Notes: generated from the letters alone by a model not told the origin. Counted from the first letter of the stretch, positions 1-9,142 are shown. The stretch is 64,000 bases of DNA from Gilvimarinus algae (GCF_030518215.1 NZ_JAULRT010000059.1:62001-126000); one strand, 5' to 3'. Numbers and translations are program-made.

Positions 1-1389
1 GGTACGGCCTCTATTGAAACATCCGAGGAGATGTCCAAACGCCTGAAAAAGGCCAAGATTCCCCATCAGGTTCTTAACGCTAAGTACCACGAAAAAGAGG
101 CCGAAATTATTGCACAAGCAGGCCGCCCCGGTGCGGTGACCATCGCCACCAATATGGCCGGTCGCGGTACGGACATTGTGCTGGGTGGTAATTGGGAGGC
201 CGAAGTCGCGCAGTTGGAGAATGCGACTCCCGAGCAGGTTGAGAAAATCAAAGCAGACTGGAAGCTACGTCATGAAACCGTTTTGCAAGCCGGTGGCTTG
301 CATATTATCGGTACCGAGCGACATGAATCCCGCCGAATTGATAATCAGCTGCGCGGTCGCGCCGGTCGCCAGGGGGATCCGGGTGTGACCCGTTTTTACC
401 TCTCCCTGGAAGATAACCTGATGCGGATTTTCGCCTCAGACCGCGTGCGTAACTTTATGCAGGCGCTCGGCATGGACAAAGGCGAGGCCATTGAGCATCG
501 CATGGTAAATAATGCAATCGAGAAAGCTCAGCGCAAAGTTGAAGGGCGCAATTTCGATATCCGCAAACAGTTGCTTGAATTTGATGATGTGGCCAACGAC
601 CAGCGCCAGATCGTATATCATCAGCGCAATGAGTTACTTGAGGCGGAAGATATTTCTGAGACGATTACCAATGTGCGCGCGGATGTGGTGGATGATCTAG
701 TCAGCGCTCATGTGCCGCCTCAGTCTATTGAAGAGCAGTGGGATATCACCGGCCTTGAAAAGCAAATCGAGGCAGATTTCGGGTTGAAGCTGCCTGTGCA
801 GCAATGGCTCGATGAAGACGACAATCTGCACGAGGAGAGCTTGCGCGCGAAAATCCTGGCGGAAGTGCAGGGCGCCTATGACGCCAAGTGCGAGCGTATT
901 GGCGGCTCTGTCGGTGATGCCAATGCCATGCGGGAAATCGAGCGGCAAATTATGCTGCAGGTTCTCGACAATGCCTGGAAAGAACAGTTGTCCAGCATGG
1001 ATCATCTACGCCAAGGGATTAACCTGCGTTCCTATGCCCAGCGCAATCCAAAGCAGGAGTACAAGCGCGAGGCCTTCTATTTGTTCCAGGAAATGCTGCA
1101 AACGGTAAAACGCGAATCGATCAACCTTTTGGCGCGCGTGGAGCCTGTGACCCGCGAGCAAATGGAAGAAATGGAGCGCCGTCGTCGTGAAGTTGAAGAA
1201 CGCTCGCGCCAGCAAATGCAGCTTCAGCACGAGCAGGCGTCTGCCATGGGCGAGCAGGCCCAAGCCCCAGAGCCGGGACAGCCAGGGGCCTCGCCCTACA
1301 CTCGAGATGGCCGCAAGGTCGGACGCAACGATCCGTGCCCCTGTGGCTCGGGTAAAAAGTTCAAGCAGTGTCACGGGACGTTAAGTTAA
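1..1389 (+). CDS. secA: Preprotein translocase ATPase SecA, C-terminal half (5' end outside window)
   Basis: This is the C-terminal half of the SecA motor, the cytoplasmic ATPase that drives unfolded preproteins through SecYEG. The frame is open from base 1, so the gene starts upstream; 462 codons are present, about half of a usual 900-residue SecA. The second nucleotide-binding fold is visible through [13 protein letters not shown] and [20 protein letters not shown] (helicase motifs V and VI), followed by the helical scaffold and wing regions. The end carries the zinc-binding SEC-C motif ([14 protein letters not shown]), which binds SecB and phospholipid. A Gln/Glu-rich linker precedes it. 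argJ follows after 14 bases. The identification is firm; only the start is missing. Confidence 0.98.
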   Translation, partial: GTASIETSEEMSKRLKKAKIPHQVLNAKYHEKEAEIIAQAGRPGAVTIATNMAGRGTDIVLGGNWEAEVAQLENATPEQVEKIKADWKLRHETVLQAGGLHIIGTERHESRRIDNQLRGRAGRQGDPGVTRFYLSLEDNLMRIFASDRVRNFMQALGMDKGEAIEHRMVNNAIEKAQRKVEGRNFDIRKQLLEFDDVANDQRQIVYHQRNELLEAEDISETITNVRADVVDDLVSAHVPPQSIEEQWDITGLEKQIEADFGLKLPVQQWLDEDDNLHEESLRAKILAEVQGAYDAKCERIGGSVGDANAMREIERQIMLQVLDNAWKEQLSSMDHLRQGINLRSYAQRNPKQEYKREAFYLFQEMLQTVKRESINLLARVEPVTREQMEEMERRRREVEERSRQQMQLQHEQASAMGEQAQAPEPGQPGASPYTRDGRKVGRNDPCPCGSGKKFKQCHGTLS

Positions 1390-1403
1390 CAGAGAGCACA
1401 AAC

Positions 1404-2624
1404 ATGGCCGTAGGTGATTACCCTTTCCCTGAAATGCCGGCGATTGCCGGCGTTGCTATTGGTGTTGCTGCCGCTGGTATAAAAAAGCCGGGCCGTAACG
1501 ATGTTTTGTTGTTTGCCCTGGCTGATAAAGGCTGTGCGGCGGGGGTGTTTACTAAAAATGCCTTTTGCGCTGCACCGGTGACGATCTGCCGTGAACATCT
1601 GGGCGCCGAGAAGACGCGCTACCTAGTGATCAACTCCGGGAATGCCAATGCCTGTACGGGCGAGCAGGGCCGCGTGGATGCGCTGACGGTTTGTTCCGCT
1701 GTGGCAACTGCTGGTGGTGCGCAAACTGCACAGGTGTTGCCGTTCTCTACGGGGGTTATTGGAGAGCCTCTGCCTGTCGGAAAAATTGAGGCGGTGATTC
1801 CTGCACTCTTTGACAGTTTGCAGGAGTCAAATTGGGAGGCTGCCGCTCGAGCGATTATGACGACCGACACTCGCCCTAAAGGAGCTACACGACAAGTGGA
1901 TATTGAAGGGGTGACGGTCACGGTCAACGGTATCAGCAAAGGTGCTGGTATGATCAACCCAAATATGGCGACGATGCTCGGTTTTATCGCGACTGACGCT
2001 GCGGTGGAACAGGCTGCTCTGCAGGGGATTGTGCGCGAAGCCGCGGGACTCTCGTTTAATCGCATAACGATTGACGGCGATACCTCGACCAATGATGCCT
2101 GTGTCATCATGGCCTCAGCCGAGGCGGGCAATCCTGTGATCAGTGACACTCGATCGGCGGCGTTTGAGAGCTTAAAGCAGGCGGTGACGGAAGTGTGTAC
2201 CGAGCTGGCACAGATGATTGTGGCCGACGGGGAGGGCGCCACCAAGTTTGTCACTGTGGATGTCACCGGCGGTGCCAGCCATGATGAATGCCTTAAAGTG
2301 GCCTACGCCGTTGCGCACTCGCCCCTGATCAAGACCGCGCTTTTCGCTTCAGACCCAAACTGGGGGCGCATTGTCGCTGCGATTGGCTACGCCGGAGTGG
2401 AAGATCTTGATCCTACAACGGTAACCGTCCATCTGAATGATGTGTTGATTGTTAAAAACGGCGGGAGGGCCTCTTCTTACACCGAGGCCCAAGGCCAGGC
2501 CGTCATGAGCGGTGATAGGATCGGCATTTACATTGATCTTGGGCGGGGTGATTGCCGCGAGCTGCTCTGGACCACAGATTTGTCGTATGAATATGTGCGA
2601 ATAAATGCCGACTATCGCACCTGA
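1404..2624 (+). CDS. argJ: Bifunctional glutamate N-acetyltransferase / ornithine acetyltransferase ArgJ
   Basis: ArgJ transfers the acetyl group from N-acetylornithine to glutamate and can also make N-acetylglutamate from acetyl-CoA, recycling acetate in arginine synthesis. The 406-residue protein has the family's usual length. The self-cleavage site is visible as NPNMATMLGF; Thr190, counted from the chosen Met, would become the N-terminal nucleophile of the beta chain. Also seen are GDTSTNDACVIMAS and a C-terminal SSYTEAQG segment. An in-frame GTG at 1368 would overlap secA; the ATG at 1404, preceded by an AGAGAG stretch, gives the normal N-terminus. The next gene overlaps its 3' end by 20 bases, suggesting coupling. 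Confidence 0.97.
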   Translation: MAVGDYPFPEMPAIAGVAIGVAAAGIKKPGRNDVLLFALADKGCAAGVFTKNAFCAAPVTICREHLGAEKTRYLVINSGNANACTGEQGRVDALTVCSAVATAGGAQTAQVLPFSTGVIGEPLPVGKIEAVIPALFDSLQESNWEAAARAIMTTDTRPKGATRQVDIEGVTVTVNGISKGAGMINPNMATMLGFIATDAAVEQAALQGIVREAAGLSFNRITIDGDTSTNDACVIMASAEAGNPVISDTRSAAFESLKQAVTEVCTELAQMIVADGEGATKFVTVDVTGGASHDECLKVAYAVAHSPLIKTALFASDPNWGRIVAAIGYAGVEDLDPTTVTVHLNDVLIVKNGGRASSYTEAQGQAVMSGDRIGIYIDLGRGDCRELLWTTDLSYEYVRINADYRT

Positions 2625-3573
2625 GCGCGCGAAAACAATTCATGTCGCTGTGGGTGTAGTGACCGACGGCGAGGGGCGGGTGCTGATTGCCAAGCGTCCG
2701 GAGCACGCCCACCAGGGTGGCCTATGGGAGTTTCCCGGGGGCAAAGTGGAGGCGGGAGAAAGCTTGTTCACAGCGCTCGATCGGGAGCTCTTCGAAGAGC
2801 TGGACATTCGAGTGTTGGCGACCGAGCCCGTCATTGAAATAATCCACGATTACGGCGCCAAAGTTGTACGACTCGATGTTCATCGGGTTTCCCGGTTCAG
2901 CGGTGTACCGAGGGGTAAGGAGGGTCAGCCCCTGCTCTGGGTGAGGTGCGATGACTTGCCCGGCTATGACTTCCCAGCCGCCAATGCGCCCATCTTACAA
3001 GCGCTGTCCTTACCCGATACCTTATGCATAACCGGATCTTTTGCGTCGGAAGAGGTGTTTATCGAGTGCTTACAGTCGGCACTGGGTAAAGGCTTGTCAC
3101 TGGTTCAGTTGCGGGCACATGAGCTATCGGATGAGCAATATCTGGTTCTTGCACAAAAGTCGCTTGATCTTTGCGATCAAGCCGGTGCGCGTCTGCTATT
3201 GAACCGCCGCTGTTTGCCTGAGAGCCTGAGGGAGCGCGTCAGCGCCCATGGTTTGCACTTGGATAACACTTCGCTCGCAAACCTGGCAGAGAAGCCTGAG
3301 GCGGGCTTAGTGGGGGCATCCTGTCACAGTCTTGAAGATTTGCAGCGCGCAGCGGCATTGGGGCTCGATTACGCCACACTATCACCCGTCGCTGCGACAG
3401 CTTCACATCCGCAGGCGGCGCCTATGGGTTGGGCGCGCTTTGCCGAGTTAGTCAGGCAGGCAAAGTTGCCGGTGTATGCCTTGGGCGGCATGAAACAAGA
3501 GGATCTCGGCAAGGCGAAAGCGAGCGGCGCCCAAGGTATTGCTGCCATCCGGGCCTTCTGGGCGGCCCCCTAG
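2605..3573 (+). CDS. mutT: Nudix (MutT) hydrolase fused to thiamine-phosphate-synthase-like domain
   Basis: This is a two-domain protein of 322 residues. Residues about 10-130 are a MutT-type Nudix hydrolase with a full Nudix box (GGKVEAGES followed by RELFEEL), expected to hydrolyse 8-oxo-dGTP and prevent A-to-C transversions. Residues about 145-315 resemble a ThiE TIM-barrel (QLRAHELSDEQY, GLHLD, GASCHS, LSPV, ALGGM). This fusion is known in Pseudomonas and relatives next to argJ, and the second domain's activity is not certain there either. The gene overlaps argJ by 20 bases. It ends one base before the convergent yacG, with no terminator hairpin between them. Confidence 0.93.
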   Translation: MPTIAPERAKTIHVAVGVVTDGEGRVLIAKRPEHAHQGGLWEFPGGKVEAGESLFTALDRELFEELDIRVLATEPVIEIIHDYGAKVVRLDVHRVSRFSGVPRGKEGQPLLWVRCDDLPGYDFPAANAPILQALSLPDTLCITGSFASEEVFIECLQSALGKGLSLVQLRAHELSDEQYLVLAQKSLDLCDQAGARLLLNRRCLPESLRERVSAHGLHLDNTSLANLAEKPEAGLVGASCHSLEDLQRAAALGLDYATLSPVAATASHPQAAPMGWARFAELVRQAKLPVYALGGMKQEDLGKAKASGAQGIAAIRAFWAAP

Positions 3574-3574
3574 G

Positions 3575-3760
3575 CTATTGCTCGTCGTTTTGCGCCAATG
3601 CGTCCTCTCCTGGGATGCGGTGCCCTTCGGTCGCCCACTCCCCCAGGTCAATCAACTTACAGCGTTCACTGCAAAAGGGTCGGAAAGGAAAGTGCTCGGT
3701 CCAGGCCACCTGCGCCTGGCAGGTGGGGCATTGCAGCATAATAGGCTTGTCTTCACTCAT
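3575..3760 (-). CDS. yacG: DNA gyrase inhibitor YacG (small zinc protein)
   Basis: A 61-residue protein with the four-cysteine zinc site of YacG: CPTC, then CSERC after about 15 residues, followed by [17 protein letters not shown], the part that contacts GyrB in the E. coli protein. It is the last gene of the leftward pilB-pilC-pilD-coaE-yacG operon and overlaps the end of coaE by 4 bases (ATGA), which indicates translational coupling. The same arrangement is found in Pseudomonas. Confidence 0.95.
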   Translation of the reverse strand: MSEDKPIMLQCPTCQAQVAWTEHFPFRPFCSERCKLIDLGEWATEGHRIPGEDALAQNDEQ

Positions 3761-4380
3761 AGGGCAGTATGTTTGGCAAGGGAGGTGTAGGTCGCGTGCA
3801 GAGTTTGCACCTGCGCCTGAAGCTCTTCTAGCGAGCCGTGATTGTGCAGAATGTCATCCGCTCTTGCAAGGCGCTCCTGACGATTTATCTGGCTGGCGAT
3901 TATGGTTTGTATCTGCTCACGTGACGCTGTGTCGCGCAGCATGGCTCTATAAATTTGGTCCTCCTCAGGACAATCCACCACCAAGATGCGGTTTGTCAGG
4001 GTGTGTTGATCGGTTTCGAGCAGCAGGGGGGATACCAGCAGGCAGTAATCGGAGCTCGCGGCGTGAAGCTCTTGGATCAACTGTGTCCGAATAGCCGGGT
4101 GAAGTTGAGACTCTAACCAGGCTTTCTCGGTGGGGTCGGAAAAGATAATCTCTCTCAGAGCCCTGCGGTTGAGCGTACCATCGCCTTGCAAAACCACTTT
4201 GCCATAGCGCTCGGAAATCGCTGTCAGCGAGGGCTGGCCGGGTTCAACAACGGCCCGTGCGGCAAGGTCGGCATCGGCAACGGTTACGCCTTGGTGGGCG
4301 AAAAATGCCGCTGCCGCGCTCTTTCCGCTGCCGATACCCCCCGTCAAACCAACGACGAAGGGTCTTCTGATCGTCGCCAT
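3757..4380 (-). CDS. coaE: Dephospho-CoA kinase CoaE
   Basis: CoaE phosphorylates the 3'-hydroxyl of dephospho-CoA, the last step of coenzyme A synthesis in the cytoplasm. The 207 residues match the family length. The P-loop [11 protein letters not shown] lies at residues 11-21, followed by DADLAAR and the CoA-binding helical lid (HPAIRTQ). The family motif LLETD appears in the centre. It sits 6 bases after pilD and overlaps yacG by 4 bases. Confidence 0.97.
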   Translation of the reverse strand: MATIRRPFVVGLTGGIGSGKSAAAAFFAHQGVTVADADLAARAVVEPGQPSLTAISERYGKVVLQGDGTLNRRALREIIFSDPTEKAWLESQLHPAIRTQLIQELHAASSDYCLLVSPLLLETDQHTLTNRILVVDCPEEDQIYRAMLRDTASREQIQTIIASQINRQERLARADDILHNHGSLEELQAQVQTLHATYTSLAKHTAL

Positions 4381-4386
4381 GACTTG

Positions 4387-5241
4387 CTAGCCGATGTTGG
4401 CAAGCTGAAGATAGCGCGCTGTGATCTCATCGCCCCACAAGAGCGCAATCCAGCCGGCAATGGCGAGGTAGGGGCCAAAGGGAATGGGGATATTTTTGTC
4501 GCGCCCTTTAATCAGAATCAAACCAATACCGATGACGGCCCCGACAAGGGATGAGAGGATGATAATCAATGGCAGCATCTGCCAACCCATCCAGGCACCA
4601 AGGGCCGCGAGCAACTTGAAATCACCGTAACCCATACCCTCTTTACCGGTCAGCAGCTTAAACAGCCAAAAAACCGACCAGAGCGACAAATAACCAAAAA
4701 TAGCGCCCCAGAGGGCGCTAGGCAAATCGGTAATCAGGCCGAAGTAATTAACAATTAGCCCGAGCCAGAGCAGAGGCAGGGTGATGCAATCGGGTAATAG
4801 CTGAGTGTCAAAATCGATGACCGTCAGTGTTAACAGTGCCCAAGTTAACACCAAAACAGCCGCTGACGTCCACGTTAAGCCAAACAGGTATACTGCGGTA
4901 ACTGAGAGAACTGCTGTGGCTATTTCAATAATTGGGTAGCGTGGTGATATCCGGGTTTTGCAGCTCGCGCATTTCCCGTTTAGCAGCAGATAACTTATTA
5001 CTGGTATGTTGTGCCATGCCTTAATGGGCGCTTTGCAGACGGGGCAGTGTGAGGCTGGAAATGCCAGGCCCAGTTTTTCCTGCTGAGGTGCATCCTGCTC
5101 AAGAAGCTCACAGCATTGAGCACGCCAGCTCGCCTCCATAATTTTGGGGAGCCGCAGTATTAAAACGTTTAGAAAGCTGCCTAAAGTAAGTCCAAATAGT
5201 CCTGCAAATAGAAAGATAAACCAAGAAGGTAGCTCCGACAT
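4387..5241 (-). CDS. pilD: Type IV prepilin leader peptidase / N-methyltransferase PilD
   Basis: PilD cleaves the short leader of type IV prepilins and type II secretion pseudopilins on the cytoplasmic face of the inner membrane and methylates the new N-terminal Phe. The 284-residue protein has the N-terminal zinc/methylase loop with two CxxC pairs (CPVCKAP and CASCKTR). The two catalytic aspartates of the TFPP family lie in DFDTQLLPD and GYGDFKLLA. About eight membrane helices are apparent. It lies 6 bases downstream of pilC and would process the PilA encoded at 8718. Confidence 0.98.
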   Translation of the reverse strand: MSELPSWFIFLFAGLFGLTLGSFLNVLILRLPKIMEASWRAQCCELLEQDAPQQEKLGLAFPASHCPVCKAPIKAWHNIPVISYLLLNGKCASCKTRISPRYPIIEIATAVLSVTAVYLFGLTWTSAAVLVLTWALLTLTVIDFDTQLLPDCITLPLLWLGLIVNYFGLITDLPSALWGAIFGYLSLWSVFWLFKLLTGKEGMGYGDFKLLAALGAWMGWQMLPLIIILSSLVGAVIGIGLILIKGRDKNIPIPFGPYLAIAGWIALLWGDEITARYLQLANIG

Positions 5242-5247
5242 CGCCTG

Positions 5248-6519
5248 TTATCCCACCACATTGCCGAGTTGGAAAATCGGTAGATACATTGCAATGAGAA
5301 GCCCGCCTACTAGAACGCCCAAAATCGACATAATCATGGGCTCTAGCAGTGCAGATAGGCTATCGACTTTGTTATCAACCTCTTCTTCATAGTAGGTGGC
5401 TACCTTGTCCAGCATCTCGTCTAGGGCGCCAGACTCTTCGCCAATCGCGGCCATTTGAATGAGTAATGGTGGAAAAATACCTTGGTTTCTTATGGCGGTG
5501 TTTAGCTGAAGACCGGTTGATACATCCTCTCGGATCTTTATAACAGCCTCACTGTATATTTTATTACCGGCTGATCCCGCTACAGAGGTCAGGGCGTCGA
5601 TTAACGGCACCCCGGCAGCGAAGGTGGTAGAGAGCGTACGAGCAAATCGAGCGAGAATTGACAAATATAGTATGTCACCAATCACCGGGATTTTAAGAGA
5701 AGTTCGGTCTAAAAAATACACAAATTTGGGGCTTCTAAGTTTGAGCTCGCGAAAGACAAAGCCGAAAGCTATAATTCCTACCAGAACGTGCAGCCAGTAT
5801 GCCTGTGCCAAGTCTGAAAGGTGCAAAACAAATAGGGTAAACGCTGGAAGCTCTGCCCCAAAACCTCCAAATGTGTCTGCAAACTGAGGAACGACTTTGA
5901 TTAGCAAAATCGCCGTTACGATTAGGGCGACAATTACAACGGCCGTTGGATAGGTCAAAGCTTTTTTAATTTTCTTCTTCAGTGCTTCTGTTTTCTCTTT
6001 GTAAGTGGCAATTCTATCAAGCATGGTTTCCAGGGCACCGGATTGCTCACCTGCTTCTACAAGGTTACAGAATAGATCATCAAAGTACCTTGGATGATTA
6101 CGTAGTGCTGGCGCGAACCCTCCTCCTGCCGCTACGTCTTCTCGAATTTTGAGGATTAACTCTTGCATGGATCTATTCTCTAGACCATCGGCGACAATCT
6201 CAAAAGACTGTACAAGAGGCACGCCTGCTTTCATCATTGTTGCCATTTGTCTTGAGAACACGGCAATATCACTGGGCTTAATTTTCTTTTTGCCACCACT
6301 TAACAAAGGCTTCGGCTTTTTTTTGATCGATTTTACTACTAGACCTTGTTTCTGAAGCTGAGCACGAATGATAGCAGGATTTGTACCGCTCATTTCGCCC
6401 TGTAAAGTCTTCCCCTTTTTGTCTTGCACTTTATAGGTATAAATACTCGCGGTAGAGCTCTTGGAGCGATTCGTTGCCGAACTGTTTTTGCTGGATTTTT
6501 GAGCAGTTGCAGTGGCCAT
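5248..6519 (-). CDS. pilC: Type IV pilus inner-membrane platform protein PilC
   Basis: PilC is the polytopic membrane protein on which the PilB and PilT motors act during pilus assembly and retraction. The 423 residues carry a Ser/Thr/Lys-rich N-terminal tail (about 1-27) and two copies of the T2SSF fold. The repeated signature is visible as AGVPLVQSFEIVADG with EAGEQSGALETMLDRIA, and AGVPLIDALTSVAGSAG with AIGEESGALDEMLDKVA. It lies 3 bases after pilB and 6 bases before pilD in the same operon. Confidence 0.98.
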   Translation of the reverse strand: MATATAQKSSKNSSATNRSKSSTASIYTYKVQDKKGKTLQGEMSGTNPAIIRAQLQKQGLVVKSIKKKPKPLLSGGKKKIKPSDIAVFSRQMATMMKAGVPLVQSFEIVADGLENRSMQELILKIREDVAAGGGFAPALRNHPRYFDDLFCNLVEAGEQSGALETMLDRIATYKEKTEALKKKIKKALTYPTAVVIVALIVTAILLIKVVPQFADTFGGFGAELPAFTLFVLHLSDLAQAYWLHVLVGIIAFGFVFRELKLRSPKFVYFLDRTSLKIPVIGDILYLSILARFARTLSTTFAAGVPLIDALTSVAGSAGNKIYSEAVIKIREDVSTGLQLNTAIRNQGIFPPLLIQMAAIGEESGALDEMLDKVATYYEEEVDNKVDSLSALLEPMIMSILGVLVGGLLIAMYLPIFQLGNVVG

Positions 6520-6522
6520 AAG

Positions 6523-8232
6523 TTAGTCCTTAGTGACTCGGTTGGCTTCTTCCAGGCTGGTTAAGCCCTGTGCAGCTTTTCGCAGTGCTGAAGTCCGCAA
6601 ATTGTTGAAGCCAGCCGCTTTAGCCGCCTTGGCAATTTGCAGAGAATTTCCCCCTTCCATTATAAGGGAGGCTATCTCGGGCGTGATGCGAACTACTTCA
6701 TATACGCCTACCCGGCCCTTATAACCTTTTAAGCAGACGTCACAGCCTACAGGATGATATAACTCAAACTCCTCCCTGGGAATGCCGATATCGTCAAAGC
6801 CTTCCTGGCTGAGAATTTCGTCTGGTATATCATCTGCCGGCCGTCGGCACTTGGTGCACAGTCGTCTTGCAAGCCGCTGGGCAATGATCAGGCTAACGCT
6901 GGTGGCGACGTTGAAAGCCGGTACGCCCATATTGAGGAGGCGGGTAAGGGTTTCAGGCGCGCTGTTGGTGTGCAGCGTAGAGAGTACCAAGTGCCCTGTT
7001 TGTGCAGCCTTAATAGCAATTTCGGCGGTTTCAAGATCGCGAATCTCCCCGACCATCACGATATCTGGATCCTGTCGCAAAAACGAACGAAGTGCTTCCG
7101 CAAAAGTCAGCCCTACCCTGGTGTTCATTTGCACCTGGTTGATGCCTTCCAGGTTGATTTCTACCGGGTCTTCCGCGGTGGAAATGTTGCGCTCTTCGGT
7201 ATTGAGAATGTTAAGGCCTGTATACAGAGATACCGTTTTACCGCTGCCGGTAGGCCCGGTCACCAAAATCATACCTTGAGGCTGTTCTAGGGCAGAAAGG
7301 TACATTTGCTTTTGTTCGTCCTCATAGCCTAGTGCATCAATGCCCAGCTTGGCGGAGCTGGGGTCCAGAATCCGCAGTACGATCTTCTCGCCAAACAAAG
7401 TCGGCAGCGTGTTGACCCGAAAGTCAATCGCTCGCGTTTTTGACACTTTCATTTTTATGCGCCCATCTTGAGGTACTCGGCGCTCGGAGATATCCATTTG
7501 CGACATAACCTTCAGGCGCGCCGCGAGGCGTGTAGCAAGGCTGGTCGGTGGTTTGGACATTTCCCGCAAAATTCCGTCAGTCCTGAATCTAACGCGGTAG
7601 GTTTTTTCGTAAGGCTCGAAGTGTATGTCTGATGCCCCGATTTTGATGGCATCCAAAAGAATTTTATTAATAAAGCGCACGATAGGAGCTTCGTCGGCCT
7701 CGTTGGCCTCTTCCTCTGCATGTACATCAGCAGAGTCGGCCTCAAGCCCCTCGAGACCTTCGTCGTCGAGCCCTCCAAGAGCATCGCTGAGGCTCTCTTC
7801 ATTTGCATTGATATAGGCTTCAATCGCAATGCTCAGCTTATCGGCCTCTACCAGAACAGCTTCTGTGTTAATGCCGGTGTTGAACTTGATTTCATCCAGA
7901 GCGCGCAAATTGGTGGGATCCACCACACCGACAAACAGGCGGTTTCCACGGCGCATCAGCGGCAAGGCGTGATGCTTTTCAATTAGCTTTGGGTCGACAA
8001 GCTTTTTTGGTAGGGAGAGAGGGCTGATCGCCTTAATGTCGAAGACGGGTGTTCCGAATTCGTCCGCAGCGATCTGGGCAACAGTTCTGGCATCTAGCAA
8101 ATCATTTCGCACGAGATACAGTGCGAAGGGTAGCTTTTGCTTATTAGCTTCCGCCTGGCTGTCGGCGGCCAAGGATTCATCGAGAACTCCGTCGCTCACC
8201 AGTCGCTTTGCCAAACCTGTCAACGCTGCCAT
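6523..8232 (-). CDS. pilB: Type IV pilus assembly ATPase PilB
   Basis: PilB is the hexameric cytoplasmic ATPase that powers pilus extension. The protein has 569 residues: an N-terminal MshEN-type domain (about 1-150, the region that binds cyclic-di-GMP in some relatives), an acidic linker (DDEGLEGLEADSADVHAEEE), and the secretion ATPase core. The core shows Walker A GPTGSGKT, the Asp box, Walker B VGEIRD and the His box HTNSAPET. A tetracysteine zinc site (CTKC and CDVC) lies near the C-terminus. It is the first gene of the leftward operon and diverges from pilA across a 485-base gap. Confidence 0.98.
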   Translation of the reverse strand: MAALTGLAKRLVSDGVLDESLAADSQAEANKQKLPFALYLVRNDLLDARTVAQIAADEFGTPVFDIKAISPLSLPKKLVDPKLIEKHHALPLMRRGNRLFVGVVDPTNLRALDEIKFNTGINTEAVLVEADKLSIAIEAYINANEESLSDALGGLDDEGLEGLEADSADVHAEEEANEADEAPIVRFINKILLDAIKIGASDIHFEPYEKTYRVRFRTDGILREMSKPPTSLATRLAARLKVMSQMDISERRVPQDGRIKMKVSKTRAIDFRVNTLPTLFGEKIVLRILDPSSAKLGIDALGYEDEQKQMYLSALEQPQGMILVTGPTGSGKTVSLYTGLNILNTEERNISTAEDPVEINLEGINQVQMNTRVGLTFAEALRSFLRQDPDIVMVGEIRDLETAEIAIKAAQTGHLVLSTLHTNSAPETLTRLLNMGVPAFNVATSVSLIIAQRLARRLCTKCRRPADDIPDEILSQEGFDDIGIPREEFELYHPVGCDVCLKGYKGRVGVYEVVRITPEIASLIMEGGNSLQIAKAAKAAGFNNLRTSALRKAAQGLTSLEEANRVTKD

Positions 8233-8717
8233 GAGTGCCCCAGTATTAGTTGTTTTGGGTATAAATTAGTAAAATTCAGAACGTTGAACCTACAGAGCAG
8301 CGGGTTAGAGCCTCATCCTGCCGCAGCTATTGGCCTCGCCCAAGTATCGGGGGTCGCCTATGCCTTTGGCATGACTTCAATAAAGTCCTGTAACATATTG
8401 TCTGCAAAGGCGAAAGTTCTTTTGTCAGGCCTTACTTTATTCGTTAGCGCGTGGTAAGGCAATGCCTTGGCGTTTTAATCCCTTTTTTTGGTTCGCGAAA
8501 ATACGACCTTATCGGATAAGGTGTGACAGAATTTGTCACATTTTGCTGCTTAAGGGCTGCCATGCTGCAGGGCAATAGGTAGCAAAGCCAATTCAGGGCT
8601 AGTCTGCGGTCGAACTGAGGGTTGGCCTTTTTTTTGCTTCCTGTTGTGTAGGTTGGTGGCAAACTAACCCTAACGTTAAAAATGGTTGTCAAACAGTGAG
8701 CGTTTCTGGAGGCTCTA
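8233..8717. other. Divergent intergenic region pilB / pilA (485 bases)
   Basis: This region separates the leftward pilBCD operon from the rightward pilA. On the plus strand it holds the sigma-54 promoter at 8623-8638 (listed separately). An AAGGC-AAT-GCCTT imperfect dyad lies near 8455-8467 and a GCC-TTTGG-C dyad near 8358-8370; their meaning is unclear. PilR-binding sites would be expected upstream of 8600 but no clear repeat was recognised. No good sigma-70 promoter for pilB could be assigned. ORFs over this stretch look non-coding. Confidence 0.7.
8623..8638 (+). promoter_or_regulatory. Sigma-54 (RpoN) promoter of pilA
   Basis: The -24 element TGGCCT (8623-8628) and the -12 element TTGCT (8634-8638) flank five Ts. 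The invariant GG (8624-8625) and GC (8636-8637) are separated by exactly 10 bases, the diagnostic spacing. Transcription would start near 8649, about 70 bases before the pilA ATG. In Pseudomonas pilA is transcribed by RpoN under PilS/PilR control, so the site agrees with family knowledge; rpoN itself is at 44148-45659. Confidence 0.9.
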
Positions 8718-9092
8718 ATGAAAAAGCAACAAGGTTTTACATTGATCGAACTGATGATTGTTGTAGCAATCATCGGTATTCTGGCGGCTATCGCACTGCC
8801 CCAGTACCGAGACTACACTCAGCGCTCAGCAAACGGCGCTTGCCTGGCAGAAGCTAAAGCGTACATGAGTGCTGCTGTATCCGATGCGGCAGATAACAGG
8901 GCGCCGACTGCGTTTACCGCTAGTGCTTGTACTACGGGCGCGACAATGTCTGTGGCAGATTACAATGCCGGCAATAGTTTGACGTTTGCCGCAAAGACAC
9001 AAGGTAACGCGTCCATCAAGCAAGACACAACTTGCGATGCTGGTAAAGGCTCTTGCGAGCTGGCTGCAGCTGGCGGTGGCGGTGGTACCTGA
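8718..9092 (+). CDS. pilA: Type IV major pilin PilA, short form with Gly5-Thr C-terminus
   Basis: This is the precursor of the structural pilin. The leader MKKQQG ends in Gly6; the mature protein begins [20 protein letters not shown] with Glu at position 5, the standard class IVa N-terminus for PilD processing. The mature chain is only 118 residues, shorter than the usual 140-160. Cysteines occur at 42, 71, 106 and 113; the last pair would close the C-terminal disulfide loop. After Cys113 come CELAAA, five glycines and a terminal Thr, an unusual flexible end that could be a glycan acceptor (inference). An AGGAGG-like site (TGGAGGC) precedes the ATG. It has its own sigma-54 promoter and terminator. 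Confidence 0.96.
   Translation: MKKQQGFTLIELMIVVAIIGILAAIALPQYRDYTQRSANGACLAEAKAYMSAAVSDAADNRAPTAFTASACTTGATMSVADYNAGNSLTFAAKTQGNASIKQDTTCDAGKGSCELAAAGGGGGT
9072..9086 (+). repeat. Five GGY codons at the end of pilA
   Basis: The stretch GGC GGT GGC GGT GGT encodes the oligoglycine tail of PilA. A trinucleotide repeat of this kind could change copy number by slippage without breaking the frame, altering tail length only. Confidence 0.8.
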
Positions 9093-9115
9093 GTTTAATC
9101 TAACGCGGGTCCCTC

Positions 9116-9142
9116 AAAGGCGTGCTTTGCACGCCTTTTTTA
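9116..9142 (+). terminator. Rho-independent terminator after pilA
   Basis: The stem AAAGGCGTGC pairs with GCACGCCTTT around a TTT loop and runs into a T tract. It lies 24 bases after the pilA stop codon and should isolate the abundant pilin transcript from the following gene. Confidence 0.92.

Noticed and set aside
3429-4094. 221-residue plus-strand ORF over mutT, yacG and coaE
   Set aside because: It runs across three well-supported genes in another frame; its composition is not protein-like.
8270-8330. tRNA-like string (CAGAGCAGCGGGTTAGAG and a GGTTCAA on the minus strand)
   Set aside because: No T-arm or acceptor stem pairs around it, and no anticodon arm forms. A tRNA-Thr lies near pilA in Pseudomonas, but nothing here can be folded into one.
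8444-8773. 109-residue minus-strand ORF over the pilA promoter
   Set aside because: It overlaps the sigma-54 promoter and the conserved start of pilA, and has no recognisable features or ribosome-binding site.
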